Assembly (NCBI RefSeq): GCF_030655415.1
Contig: NZ_JAURVN010000014.1
Coordinates: 558,001-622,000 of the forward strand
DNA from: Herminiimonas sp.
GTDB taxonomy: Bacteria; Pseudomonadota; Gammaproteobacteria; Burkholderiales; Burkholderiaceae
DNA length: 64,000 nt
Direction: 5' to 3'
A program made the position numbers and the translations under genes. Below the pieces are notes generated by a model, which was given only the letters and a program-made list of their open reading frames with translations, was not told where the DNA came from and ran no database searches. Each line of letters starts with the position of its first letter. Positions within the stretch are counted from its first letter, which is position 1. Shown one piece after another: positions 39,521 through 47,568 of this stretch.

Positions 39521-39549
39521 CAAAACGGCGGTGTTTCACCGCCGTTTTG
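39521..39549. terminator. Terminator of the methyltransferase gene; possible 3' end of a minus-strand RNA
   Basis: Perfect stem CAAAACGGCGG / CCGCCGTTTTG with a 7-base loop. A run of four T follows the GC stem in both directions. Confidence 0.8.
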
Positions 39550-39718
39550 CCTGCTTCCGTAGGAAGCATGAGGAGAGGTCAAAGGACCTACAGTTTGTAC
39601 TGCGACACGTCACCAAAATGCGAGCGGTTACAACTTGTTAGTTGCAGACGTTGTTGCATTCACATCTTCAGATGTCGGTAACGCTTAACCAATATAGTCG
39701 AGCTCAATCAAATTACAA
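39521..39718 (-). ncRNA. Candidate structured small RNA downstream of sppA
   Basis: Inference only. Within the 283-base interval between the methyltransferase gene and sppA, the minus strand has TTGTAA (39713-39718) and TATATT (39691-39696) spaced by 16, a good sigma-70 promoter. The predicted RNA would run about 160 nt to the hairpin at 39521-39549. On the way it carries short stems: CATCT/AGATG, CAACT/AGTTG, AGGTC/GACCT and GCTTCC/GGAAGC. No ORF of note lies here. I do not recognise a known RNA family. Read on the plus strand the same hairpins would exist, so strand is not certain. Confidence 0.35.
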
Positions 39719-39728
39719 GCCGATTTTC

Positions 39729-39758
39729 AAATGAGAGAAAAAGATTTTTCTCTCATTT
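39729..39758 (-). terminator. AT-rich hairpin after sppA
   Basis: AAATGAGAGAAAAA pairs perfectly with TTTTTCTCTCATTT (14 base pairs) around a 2-base loop. It lies 13 bases beyond the sppA stop, with a T tract inside the stem. It may be a weak terminator or a 3'-end stabiliser. Confidence 0.6.
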
Positions 39759-39770
39759 CAATAGAGCAAA

Positions 39771-40793
39771 CTATTTAAGGCTAGGTGTCGCTTCCAGAGC
39801 GAAAGTCTTGACTGCCGATGCGCCCGCTGCTGCGCCAAATTTTCTCAGTACACGATCAGACAAACCTTCGCGTTGCGTGTAGTCAACGATGTTAGTTGAC
39901 TTGAATTCTTCACGCGCTACGCTTTCGACTGTACCGAAGCCATCAGCCAAACCAAGCTCAACCGATTTTGCACCACTCCAGAAAAGACCAGAGAAAATTT
40001 CTGGTGATTCTTTCAAGCGTTTGCCGCGACCTTTGCGTACTACATCAATAAATTGTTGGTGAATTTCATCTAGCATGCCGAGCGCATACAGTTTTTGCTT
40101 TTCACTTTGCGGACTGAACGGATCCATGAAGCCTTTGTTTTCGCCTGCGGTCAACAAGCGACGTTCAACGCCGAGTTTTTCCATCGTTCCGGTAAAACCG
40201 AAACCATCCATCAACACGCCTATCGATCCTACGATGCTGGCTTTATTAACGTAAATACGATCGGCAGCCACCGCAATGTAATAGCCACCAGACGCACAAA
40301 TCTCATTCACCACAACATACAAAGGCTTCTTCGGATATTGCTTGCGCAAGCGTGTGATTTCATCGTTGATGATGCCGGCTTGCACCGGGCTGCCACCAGG
40401 GCTGTTGATCTGCAAAATAAGGCCGACCGAGCCAGGATCTGCATATGCTTTGGTCAATGCAGAAATCACTGTTTCAGCATCGCCAGCACCCTTGGCTTCG
40501 ATGGTGCCGTCAATCTTGATCAACGCTGTATGCGGACCTACGTTTTCCATGTCGCTAACACTAGGGCCGAAGCTGGTCCACAACGCGAATGCGATCAATG
40601 ACAAAGTAACGAACTTGAAGAAAATTCCCCAGCGGCGACGTGCACGCTGTTCCTTGATGGTTGCGAAGGCCAGTTTCTCCAGCACCTCACGCTCCCAACC
40701 CTCTTTTCTCGGCGCGGCTGCACTCGGCGTTACAGGCTGCTGCCATGATGGAGGTGGATTTGTTTGATCGTTATCGTTGCTCATATTTGTCAT
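39771..40793 (-). CDS. sppA: Signal peptide peptidase SppA (S49 family)
   Basis: SppA degrades cleaved signal peptides in the membrane. The 340 aa protein has one transmembrane helix (about 50-70, FKFVTLSLIAFALW) and the S49 serine-protease fold: Ser in CASGGYYIAVA and Lys in GENKGFMDPF, 52 residues apart as in the Bacillus enzyme. ATG 40793 is preferred over GTG 40796; a third start lies at 40784. It is the short, single-domain type, not the 67 kDa E. coli type. Confidence 0.92.
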   Translation of the reverse strand: MTNMSNDNDQTNPPPSWQQPVTPSAAAPRKEGWEREVLEKLAFATIKEQRARRRWGIFFKFVTLSLIAFALWTSFGPSVSDMENVGPHTALIKIDGTIEAKGAGDAETVISALTKAYADPGSVGLILQINSPGGSPVQAGIINDEITRLRKQYPKKPLYVVVNEICASGGYYIAVAADRIYVNKASIVGSIGVLMDGFGFTGTMEKLGVERRLLTAGENKGFMDPFSPQSEKQKLYALGMLDEIHQQFIDVVRKGRGKRLKESPEIFSGLFWSGAKSVELGLADGFGTVESVAREEFKSTNIVDYTQREGLSDRVLRKFGAAAGASAVKTFALEATPSLK

Positions 40794-40815
40794 CACTGTT
40801 TTTTTTCGACGCTGC

Positions 40816-41187
40816 TTATGCTCGCGCCGGTCTTACATATTCGTCTGGCTGCCAGAATACCTGATTATCTTTTTCCGTGATTGCTATGCGTCGCAAACTG
40901 CGACCACGGCATGGGCCACCTTCGCAACGACCGGTTTCTGGTGCATAGACTGCACCGTGCGTCGCGCAAATCAGATACAAACCGCTGGACTCAAAGAAGT
41001 CGCCTTCATTCCAATCCAGCTCCATAGGCACATGTGCACAACGATTCAAATAACCTTGCACAAGGCCGTTGAACCTGACCACAAAACCTGTTGCATCTTC
41101 ACTACCTGCTGTAACGGGAAATCGCACACCCTTGCCTCGCTCTTCCAGCGCACTTGCATCGCAAATTGGAATCAGCTCGGCGCTCAA
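40816..41187 (-). CDS. Rieske 2Fe-2S domain protein
   Basis: The 123 aa protein is a single Rieske domain. The cluster ligands are in NRCAHVPMEL (Cys-x-His) and ICATHGAVY (Cys-x-x-His). No oxygenase alpha domain or membrane anchor is present, so it is a soluble ferredoxin-type protein of unknown partner. It lies between the HAD phosphatase (3-base gap) and sppA, and all three genes point the same way, which suggests an operon. Confidence 0.9.
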   Translation of the reverse strand: MSAELIPICDASALEERGKGVRFPVTAGSEDATGFVVRFNGLVQGYLNRCAHVPMELDWNEGDFFESSGLYLICATHGAVYAPETGRCEGGPCRGRSLRRIAITEKDNQVFWQPDEYVRPARA

Positions 41188-41190
41188 TTT

Positions 41191-41850
41191 TTATCCGTTT
41201 GCATCCAGCCATGCATGCAGTTCGGAAACCGAATTGGCAGCATACAGCGGACTTAAGGCCTGCAATTCTGACGGCGTATGCGCGCCGTAATTGACTGCAA
41301 CGCCGGATGCACCGGCGTTTTGCGCCAGCAGCAAATCATGCGTGGTGTCGCCTATCATCACAGTGCGTTTCATGTCTTGCCCCAGTTCACGCGTCAGCTC
41401 TTGCAACATCGCAGGATGCGGCTTGGAAAATGTCTCGTCGGCGCAGCGCGTTGCATCGAACAGCGACAACAATTTAGACGCATCCAGCGCACGATTCAAA
41501 CCAACGCGACTTTTACCGGTTGCAACGGCAAGAAAATATCCCTGTTGCGACAAATCATTCAGCATCTCGCGCACGCCGTCGAACAATACCAAACCACCAT
41601 CTTGATTCAGGTAGTGATGGCGATAACGCTCAATCACACGCGGATAATATTTTGGATCGATGCCAGGCAGCGCGACTTCCATTGCATTTTGCAAGCTGAG
41701 ACCAATGACATGCGACGCAGCCTTCTTGTCAGGTATCGGCAAACCAAGATCCTTGGCTGCTGCTTGTATACTGTTGACGATCACCGCGGTGCTGTCCATC
41801 AGGGTGCCATCCCAATCGAAAACGATGAGATCAAATTGCTTTCTTGCCAT
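41191..41850 (-). CDS. HAD-family phosphatase, phosphoglycolate-phosphatase-like
   Basis: The 219 aa protein starts MARKQFDLIVFDWDGTLMDS; the DWDGT motif with nucleophile Asp is typical of HAD subfamily IA. Later motifs are VATGKSRVGLNRAL (Ser/Thr-Lys) and MIGDTTHDLLLAQNAG (acidic motif). It resembles Gph and related sugar-phosphate phosphatases, but the true substrate is open. Its stop lies 3 bases before the Rieske gene start. The ATG 41850 is chosen over the in-frame 41865. Confidence 0.9.
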   Translation of the reverse strand: MARKQFDLIVFDWDGTLMDSTAVIVNSIQAAAKDLGLPIPDKKAASHVIGLSLQNAMEVALPGIDPKYYPRVIERYRHHYLNQDGGLVLFDGVREMLNDLSQQGYFLAVATGKSRVGLNRALDASKLLSLFDATRCADETFSKPHPAMLQELTRELGQDMKRTVMIGDTTHDLLLAQNAGASGVAVNYGAHTPSELQALSPLYAANSVSELHAWLDANG

Positions 41851-41931
41851 GTAGCCTGACAGCACGCGCTGCCAGCTCCTTTTCCAATATCTATGAGCCT
41901 TTAAAAGCTCGCGATTAAATTAGTTAACTAG

Positions 41932-42912
41932 TTAGTTCGATGTCTTTTTCAAACTTTTGAGAAAGCGCTCACACTCCGGCGGCAATGGCGCGTTTAGCGT
42001 CACCGGTTTGCCGCTCTCAGGGTGAATAAAAGTAATTTGGTGCGCGTGCAAAAACATGCGTTTTAATGCGACGCGCTCACCATCTGCTTTTTGCAAATCG
42101 CGATTCAATGCAAAATCACCGTACTTGTCGTCACCAGCGATTGCAAAACCACTAGAAGCAAGATGCACGCGAATCTGATGCGTGCGACCGGTTTTCAATT
42201 CCGCCTCCAGCAAGGCAAATTCGCCATAACGCTGAATCAGATTGAAAATCGTGTGCGACTCCATGCCATCGGCTTGAACGCGAACACGACGCTCGCCATC
42301 GGCCGTCGAATATTTATGCAAGGGCAATTTAATATGCTGACGCGCATTCTTCCAATCGCCACGCACTAAAACAAAATAACGTTTGTCCGGTTCACCGCCA
42401 CGGATCTGCTCGTGCAAATTTGTCAACGCCGAACGTTTCTTGGCCAAGACCAACACGCCGGAAGTATCGCGGTCGAGTCTATGTACCAACTCAAGGAATT
42501 TCGCATCCGGACGCGCAGCACGCAATTGTTCGATCACGCCATAACTGACGCCCGAACCGCCATGCACGGCAACGCCGGCTGGTTTGTCGATCACCAGCAA
42601 GTGATTATCTTCTAGCAATATTTTGAATTCGGCGCCTGGAGCATTCGACGGAGCTTTTTCCGCAATCCGAATTGGCGGGATGCGAATAATATCGCCTTCG
42701 ACCAAACGATAGGTTTGATCAATGCGACCTTTATTGACGCGCACTTCTCCCGAACGTAGCACTCGGTAGATATGACTTTTTGGCACGCCTTTGCAAATGC
42801 GTAGCAAATAGTTATCTATACGCTGACCGGCTTCTTCTTCGGAAATGGTAACAAGCTGAACTTGGACCGGAACTTGGGATTGGACCTGTGACGAGCGGGT
42901 GGGGGATGGCAT
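41932..42912 (-). CDS. rluC: 23S rRNA pseudouridine synthase RluC
   Basis: RluC makes pseudouridines 955, 2504 and 2580 in 23S rRNA. The 326 aa product from the ATG at 42912 has an S4 domain (EEEAGQRIDNYLLRICKGVPK), the catalytic HRLDRDTSGVL and the KTGRTHQIRVHLA motif. I choose 42912 because AGG lies 6 bases upstream and because a good promoter at 42956-42984 would place its transcription start near 42949, so the in-frame ATG at 42951 would have almost no leader. It diverges from rne, a pairing conserved in proteobacteria. Confidence 0.92.
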   Translation of the reverse strand: MPSPTRSSQVQSQVPVQVQLVTISEEEAGQRIDNYLLRICKGVPKSHIYRVLRSGEVRVNKGRIDQTYRLVEGDIIRIPPIRIAEKAPSNAPGAEFKILLEDNHLLVIDKPAGVAVHGGSGVSYGVIEQLRAARPDAKFLELVHRLDRDTSGVLVLAKKRSALTNLHEQIRGGEPDKRYFVLVRGDWKNARQHIKLPLHKYSTADGERRVRVQADGMESHTIFNLIQRYGEFALLEAELKTGRTHQIRVHLASSGFAIAGDDKYGDFALNRDLQKADGERVALKRMFLHAHQITFIHPESGKPVTLNAPLPPECERFLKSLKKTSN

Positions 42913-42955
42913 TTCAGCCTGTTTCCCTGAAAATCTCGCTAAGTCCTTCATTTTG

Positions 42956-42992
42956 AATATATAATCGTTTCGCAATGGTCACAAACCATTGC
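42956..42992 (-). promoter_or_regulatory. rluC promoter overlapped by a perfect palindromic operator candidate
   Basis: On the minus strand TTGTGA (42979-42984) and TATATT (42956-42961) are spaced by 17 bases. A perfect inverted repeat GCAATGGT (42972-42979) / ACCATTGC (42985-42992) with a 5-base spacer covers the -35 box. A repressor bound there would block rluC. The regulator is unknown. Confidence 0.5.
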
Positions 42993-43020
42993 TGGTGTAA
43001 GAATAAAAAGCACATTCTAC

Positions 43021-43653
43021 ACAGGGGCGTCTCCATCGGCCTCGCCAATTTGCAAATTCGATGGAAAAGATGTGTATGCACCGCCCCTGTGCGAGTCAAG
43101 GTTGCACCGTTGTTGTAATCGGATAACGCGCAAGGGTGTTGGTCAAGAATGTTTGGATCGTTAGGATAAAGTCCGGCAAGCTCGCCGTTTTAAAAGTGAG
43201 CTTGCTGGTTGATGTAGTTAAACTGTTTGCCGATTTTGCCTATGTTTTATATGGCTCAACCACTGTGTTCACCACCCGCGACTTTCGTTGCGCTCGATTT
43301 ATTCGACGCGCACGATGCGGATCATGTGAGCGCTCGGCGTCCGTTTTCCTGCATCCGCGCCCCGTTGTGAATACAGCGCGTCTGCGCTAAGTATCACACA
43401 CCAAGGCAATTTCCCTCCCCAAGCACTCCTGCCCCGCGTACATCCCTGTACTGTTGCTATAGATGGCGCATAGTGCCTTCAATGCAAGATAGAAACGCTC
43501 AGTGAGCCGCAATTCGCTGCGATTTTCCCCGATAGCCACGCTATCGCCGCAAATCGCTTCACGCCGGCCAGCAAGCAGCAATTTACTCTTGCATGTGATG
43601 TCACTATGTAAAGCTACGGCATTAAAACGGCCTTCGGGTCACGGAGCACTTAC
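43021..43653 (+). promoter_or_regulatory. Long structured leader of rne
   Basis: No credible gene lies in 42913-43653. Three strong secondary-structure elements are visible. One, 43021-43090, has ACAGGGGCG / CGCCCCTGT outer arms, TCCATCG / CGATGGA inner arms and the 12-base palindrome AATTTGCAAATT (43047-43058). The second, 43173-43208, is an 11-pair stem with one wobble. The third, 43519-43557, has GCGATTT / AAATCGC and GATAGC / GCTATC. E. coli RNase E controls its own mRNA through 5' UTR hairpins. A similar role here is an inference. Confidence 0.5.
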
Positions 43654-46542
43654 ATGAAACGCATGTTATTTAATGCAACGCAGCAAGAAGAATTGCGCGT
43701 TGCGATTGTCGATGGACAAAAACTAATCGACATCGATATCGAAACAACCGGACGCGAACAGCGCAAGTCCAATATCTACAAGGGTGTTATCACCCGCATC
43801 GAACCCTCGCTCGAAGCTTGCTTCGTCAGCTACGGTGAAGATCGCCACGGTTTCCTCCCATTTAAAGAAGTCGCACGCACCTATTTCAAGGAAGGCGTCG
43901 ATGTTCGCAGCGCATCCATCAAGGATGCATTGCGCGAAGGCCAGGAAATCATGGTCCAGGTCGAGAAGGAAGAACGCGGCAACAAAGGCGCGGCACTGAC
44001 TTCATTTGTCTCGCTGGCTGGTCGTTACCTGGTCTTGATGCCTAACAATCCACGCGGCGGCGGTGTATCGCGTCGCGTCGAAGGTGAAGATCGCCAGGAA
44101 CTGCGCGAAACAATGGACAAACTGGATCTGCCACAAGGCATGTCAGTTATTGCACGCACCGCCGGCATCGGCCGCAACGTCGATGAACTGCAATGGGATT
44201 TGAATTACCTGATGCAACTCTGGCGCGCGATTGAAGGCGCAGGCCAAACCAGCGCTGGAGCTTTCCTGATTTATCAGGAATCGTCACTGGTTATCCGCGC
44301 GATCCGCGATTACTTCCAACCGGACATCGGCGAAATCCTGATCGACACTGACGACATCTACGAACAAGCTCAGCAGTTCATGAGCCACGTCATGCCGGAC
44401 ATGGTCCATCGCGTTAAACGTTACAACGACGACGTACCGCTGTTCTCGCGTTTCCAGATCGAACATCAGATTGAAACGGCATATTCGCGTACCGTGCCGT
44501 TGCCATCCGGCGGCGCGATCGTGATCGATCACACCGAAGCGTTGGTTTCCGTCGACGTCAACTCGGCGCGTGCAACACGTGGTAGCGATATCGAAACCAC
44601 CGCATTCCATACCAACTGTGAAGCCGCTGAAGAAGTAGCCCGCCAATTGCGCTTGCGCGATTTGGGCGGTCTGATCGTCATCGATTTCATCGATATGGAG
44701 AATTCGAAAAATCAGCGCGAAGTCGAAACCCGACTGAAAGACGCGCTGCACTATGATCGTGCTCGCGTTCAAATGGGCAAGATCTCGCGCTTCGGCTTGA
44801 TGGAATTGTCGCGTCAGCGCCTGCGTCCATCCTTGTCCGAAGGCAGCCATGTAACCTGCCCACGTTGCAACGGCACTGGCCACATCCGCGATACAGAATC
44901 GTCCGCATTGCAAGTCCTGCGCATCATCCAGGAAGAAGCAATGAAAGAGAACTCGGCATCGATCCACGTGCAAGCGCCGGTCGATGTTGCAGCTTTCCTG
45001 CTGAATGAAAAACGCGGTGAAATCCTTAAGATCGAAACGCGTCATCGCGTCTCTGTCATCCTGATCCCGAACAAGCATTTGGAAACGCCGCACTACAAAC
45101 TGGAACGTATCAAGCACGACGACCCACGTTTGGAAGAAACACAAGCCAGCTACGCGATGACCGAACAAGCGGACACCGACATCAGCTACGGCAAGCGTCA
45201 AAAAGAAGACGTCAAGCCTCGTCAGGAAGCGATGGTCAAAGGCATTACGCCTGATCAACCAGCGCCTATCGTCGAACGCAAAGTGGTCGAAGCTGTAAAA
45301 GCAGCACCTGCTGAAAAAGGCTTCTTCCAAAAACTGATGGCTTTCTTCGGCGCTGAGCCGGAACAAGCTAAAACGGCAGCAGTTCCTGCCACACCGGAAG
45401 AAAAGAATTCACGTAACCGCGAACGCGGCGAACGTAATTCCAACGGTCGCAATCAACGCAATCGCAGTCGTGGCGGCCGTGGTGGCCGTGATCGTGGCGA
45501 AGGCGAAGAAGCTACAGCCAAACCGGCAGCAGCAGCGAGCGAAACACAAACTGCACGTCCACCGCGCCCTCCTCGTGAGCCACGCGAGCCGCGTGAACCA
45601 CGTGAAGGCAATGAAGCGCGCACCGAAGGTCGTCGTGAACGCACACCGCGTCCACCGCGTGAAGATCGCAACAAAGAAGTTGTTGCAGAAGATCCATCGT
45701 TGTTGCAAGTCGCGTCGGTTGCCAATGCTGCTCAGACCAGACATGCTCCCAAGGCAGCTATAGAATCGAGTGCTGAAACGGCAGTCGTACTGGATGAAAA
45801 TGGCATTCCGGTCGAAGCAGTCGAAGGCGAAGAGCAACCTCGTCGTCGTCGTCGTCGTGGCGGTCGTAATCGTAATCGTCGCGATCGTGACAATACCGAA
45901 GGCGGTACTGAAAACGAAAGCAATGAAGATGGCGTAGACGCACTGCAAGAACAAAGCTTGCAAGACGAAGCAGCGCAAACACCAAACACTGCGCATATCA
46001 CCGCAGCAGAAGTGGCAGCGACCATCGTCAATACGCCGAAGCATGAAACATTTGTTCGTATAGCTGAAATCAGTGAAGCAGTTGAAGCACCGGCCAGCGC
46101 CCTAACCTCCGCAATCGCTGCGCCAGTCGCGCCGCAAGAAGTGGCACGTCAGGTTGAGCCTAGCCCGGTTGTTGCTCCTGCGACTATAGCTCCAGAAGTT
46201 GTAGCGCCAGCGCTTGCTGTCACTGCTCCTATCCCGGTTCCAGAACCAGTAGTTGCCGCAGCACCTGTCGTTGAATCAACTCCGGTTGTTGAAGCGCCAG
46301 TGGTTCAAGCAGCGCCAGTTGCACCTGCACCAGCAGCACCAGCAGCACCAAGCAAAGTCGAAGACTTGAGCGAAGTATTGCGTAATGCCGGTTTGCAGCT
46401 TGCTGCTACCAACCCGGAGAAACTGCGTGCTGCGCAGGCAGAGGCGGCCAGTTATGTAGCACCGGTACGCGTGCCACGTGAACGCAAGCCATTGCCTCCG
46501 CAATCGTCTGAGCCATTGGTTCAGATGGAAACGAAGCGCTAA
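43654..46542 (+). CDS. rne: Ribonuclease E
   Basis: RNase E is the endonuclease core of the RNA degradosome and of rRNA and tRNA processing. The 962 aa protein has an S1 domain (about 35-120), a catalytic domain with VSVDVNSARATRG and IDFIDMENSKN carrying the metal-binding Asp residues, and the zinc link CPRC (402-405). An Arg-rich RNA-binding block lies at about 715-745 (RRRRRRGGRNRNRRDRD), followed by an Ala/Pro/Val-rich disordered tail. The last 60 residues (KVEDLSEVLRNAGLQLAATN) look conserved and may bind a degradosome partner. The start has GGAG 8 bases upstream. Confidence 0.96.
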   Translation: MKRMLFNATQQEELRVAIVDGQKLIDIDIETTGREQRKSNIYKGVITRIEPSLEACFVSYGEDRHGFLPFKEVARTYFKEGVDVRSASIKDALREGQEIMVQVEKEERGNKGAALTSFVSLAGRYLVLMPNNPRGGGVSRRVEGEDRQELRETMDKLDLPQGMSVIARTAGIGRNVDELQWDLNYLMQLWRAIEGAGQTSAGAFLIYQESSLVIRAIRDYFQPDIGEILIDTDDIYEQAQQFMSHVMPDMVHRVKRYNDDVPLFSRFQIEHQIETAYSRTVPLPSGGAIVIDHTEALVSVDVNSARATRGSDIETTAFHTNCEAAEEVARQLRLRDLGGLIVIDFIDMENSKNQREVETRLKDALHYDRARVQMGKISRFGLMELSRQRLRPSLSEGSHVTCPRCNGTGHIRDTESSALQVLRIIQEEAMKENSASIHVQAPVDVAAFLLNEKRGEILKIETRHRVSVILIPNKHLETPHYKLERIKHDDPRLEETQASYAMTEQADTDISYGKRQKEDVKPRQEAMVKGITPDQPAPIVERKVVEAVKAAPAEKGFFQKLMAFFGAEPEQAKTAAVPATPEEKNSRNRERGERNSNGRNQRNRSRGGRGGRDRGEGEEATAKPAAAASETQTARPPRPPREPREPREPREGNEARTEGRRERTPRPPREDRNKEVVAEDPSLLQVASVANAAQTRHAPKAAIESSAETAVVLDENGIPVEAVEGEEQPRRRRRRGGRNRNRRDRDNTEGGTENESNEDGVDALQEQSLQDEAAQTPNTAHITAAEVAATIVNTPKHETFVRIAEISEAVEAPASALTSAIAAPVAPQEVARQVEPSPVVAPATIAPEVVAPALAVTAPIPVPEPVVAAAPVVESTPVVEAPVVQAAPVAPAPAAPAAPSKVEDLSEVLRNAGLQLAATNPEKLRAAQAEAASYVAPVRVPRERKPLPPQSSEPLVQMETKR

Positions 46543-46579
46543 GACTCACTCATCCTGCCAACTCAGGATGAGCAGTCGC

Positions 46580-46607
46580 AAAAAAGGGAGCCTCGGCTCC
46601 CTTTTTT
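46580..46607. terminator. Rho-independent terminator after rne
   Basis: Stem GGGAGC / GCTCCC with loop CTCG, flanked by six A and six T. It is shared with the convergent ribH gene. Confidence 0.9.
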
Positions 46608-46684
46608 ATTTTCCGACTTTTACATGTTTGTAATGCTGATGCACTTCTTGAAAACCTTGCCTAAGCGAGGTATCCAACAAGAAC

Positions 46685-47188
46685 TTATGCAGCGATGCGA
46701 TCCTGTGTAAGTGCGTCAATTTGTTGCAGACGTTTGATGGTATCTGCACATGCGTGCGCGGCTTCTTTTCCCTTGACCAAAAAGTGATCATAGAAAAAGC
46801 CTTGATGCTCATCGTGCGAATGGAAATGATGCGGTGTCAGCACAGCTGAAATGACAGGCACTTCGGTTTCCAGTTGAACTTGCATCAACCCGCTGATGAC
46901 AGCCTGAGAAACAAATTCGTGGCGATACACACCACCGTCCACCACCAGCCCAGTACCGACGACTGCAGCATACCGGCCGCTCTTGGCGAGCAATTTGGCA
47001 TGCAATGGAATTTCGAAGACGCCTGCAACTTCAAAGAAGTCGATCACATCTTCTGAGTAACCGCGCGTAGCCATTTCTGCCACGAATGCGATACGGCATT
47101 GATCGACGATTTCCTTGTGCCAGCTGGCTTGAATAAAAGCGATACGACGTGTTGCGGCTTTTGTTTTGATATCGATAGCGTGTTGCAT
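46685..47188 (-). CDS. ribH: 6,7-dimethyl-8-ribityllumazine synthase, type II (RibH2-like)
   Basis: Lumazine synthase condenses the pyrimidine intermediate with 3,4-dihydroxybutanone 4-phosphate, the second-last step of riboflavin synthesis. The 167 aa product has VAGVFEIPLHAKLLAKSGRY and GTGLVVDGGVYRHEFVSQAV, the signature of the decameric type II enzymes known from Brucella (RibH2). The catalytic His is in the ALTPHHFH segment. ATG 47188 has AGGAG 6 bases upstream, so the longer frame to 47263 is rejected. It is monocistronic and preceded by an FMN riboswitch. Confidence 0.93.
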   Translation of the reverse strand: MQHAIDIKTKAATRRIAFIQASWHKEIVDQCRIAFVAEMATRGYSEDVIDFFEVAGVFEIPLHAKLLAKSGRYAAVVGTGLVVDGGVYRHEFVSQAVISGLMQVQLETEVPVISAVLTPHHFHSHDEHQGFFYDHFLVKGKEAAHACADTIKRLQQIDALTQDRIAA

Positions 47189-47196
47189 GTAAAGCT

Positions 47197-47220
47197 CCTG
47201 TGTACAAATGAAAGTACAGG
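47197..47220 (-). promoter_or_regulatory. Hairpin that may mask the ribH ribosome binding site
   Basis: On the minus strand CCTGTAC (47214-47220) can pair with GTACACAGG (47197-47205), with a 2-base bulge. This includes part of the AGGAG ribosome binding site (47195-47199). It lies between the FMN aptamer and the ribH start, so it could be a translational expression platform. This is an inference from pairing. Confidence 0.4.
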
Positions 47221-47290
47221 GCAATTTGAATATCAAGCGGGAATAGCAAACGCACGTGACCATAAAATGTCAGTGAGTAATGAGTCATCC

Positions 47291-47469
<179 letters not shown>

Positions 47470-47568
47470 TACTGATGAATTGATGTGTTGAAAATTCAGC
47501 GCATCACTTCATCAGTGAGACGTGAATTTATCATGATTTAAAAAACGTTGCTGGCGACGAACAAATTT

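Noticed and set aside
44284..45366. Long open frame (360 codons) on the strand opposite rne
   Set aside because: It mirrors the codon pattern of rne; the protein has no recognisable features and no ribosome binding site. Other long frames opposite rne (for example 45409-46044) are of the same kind.
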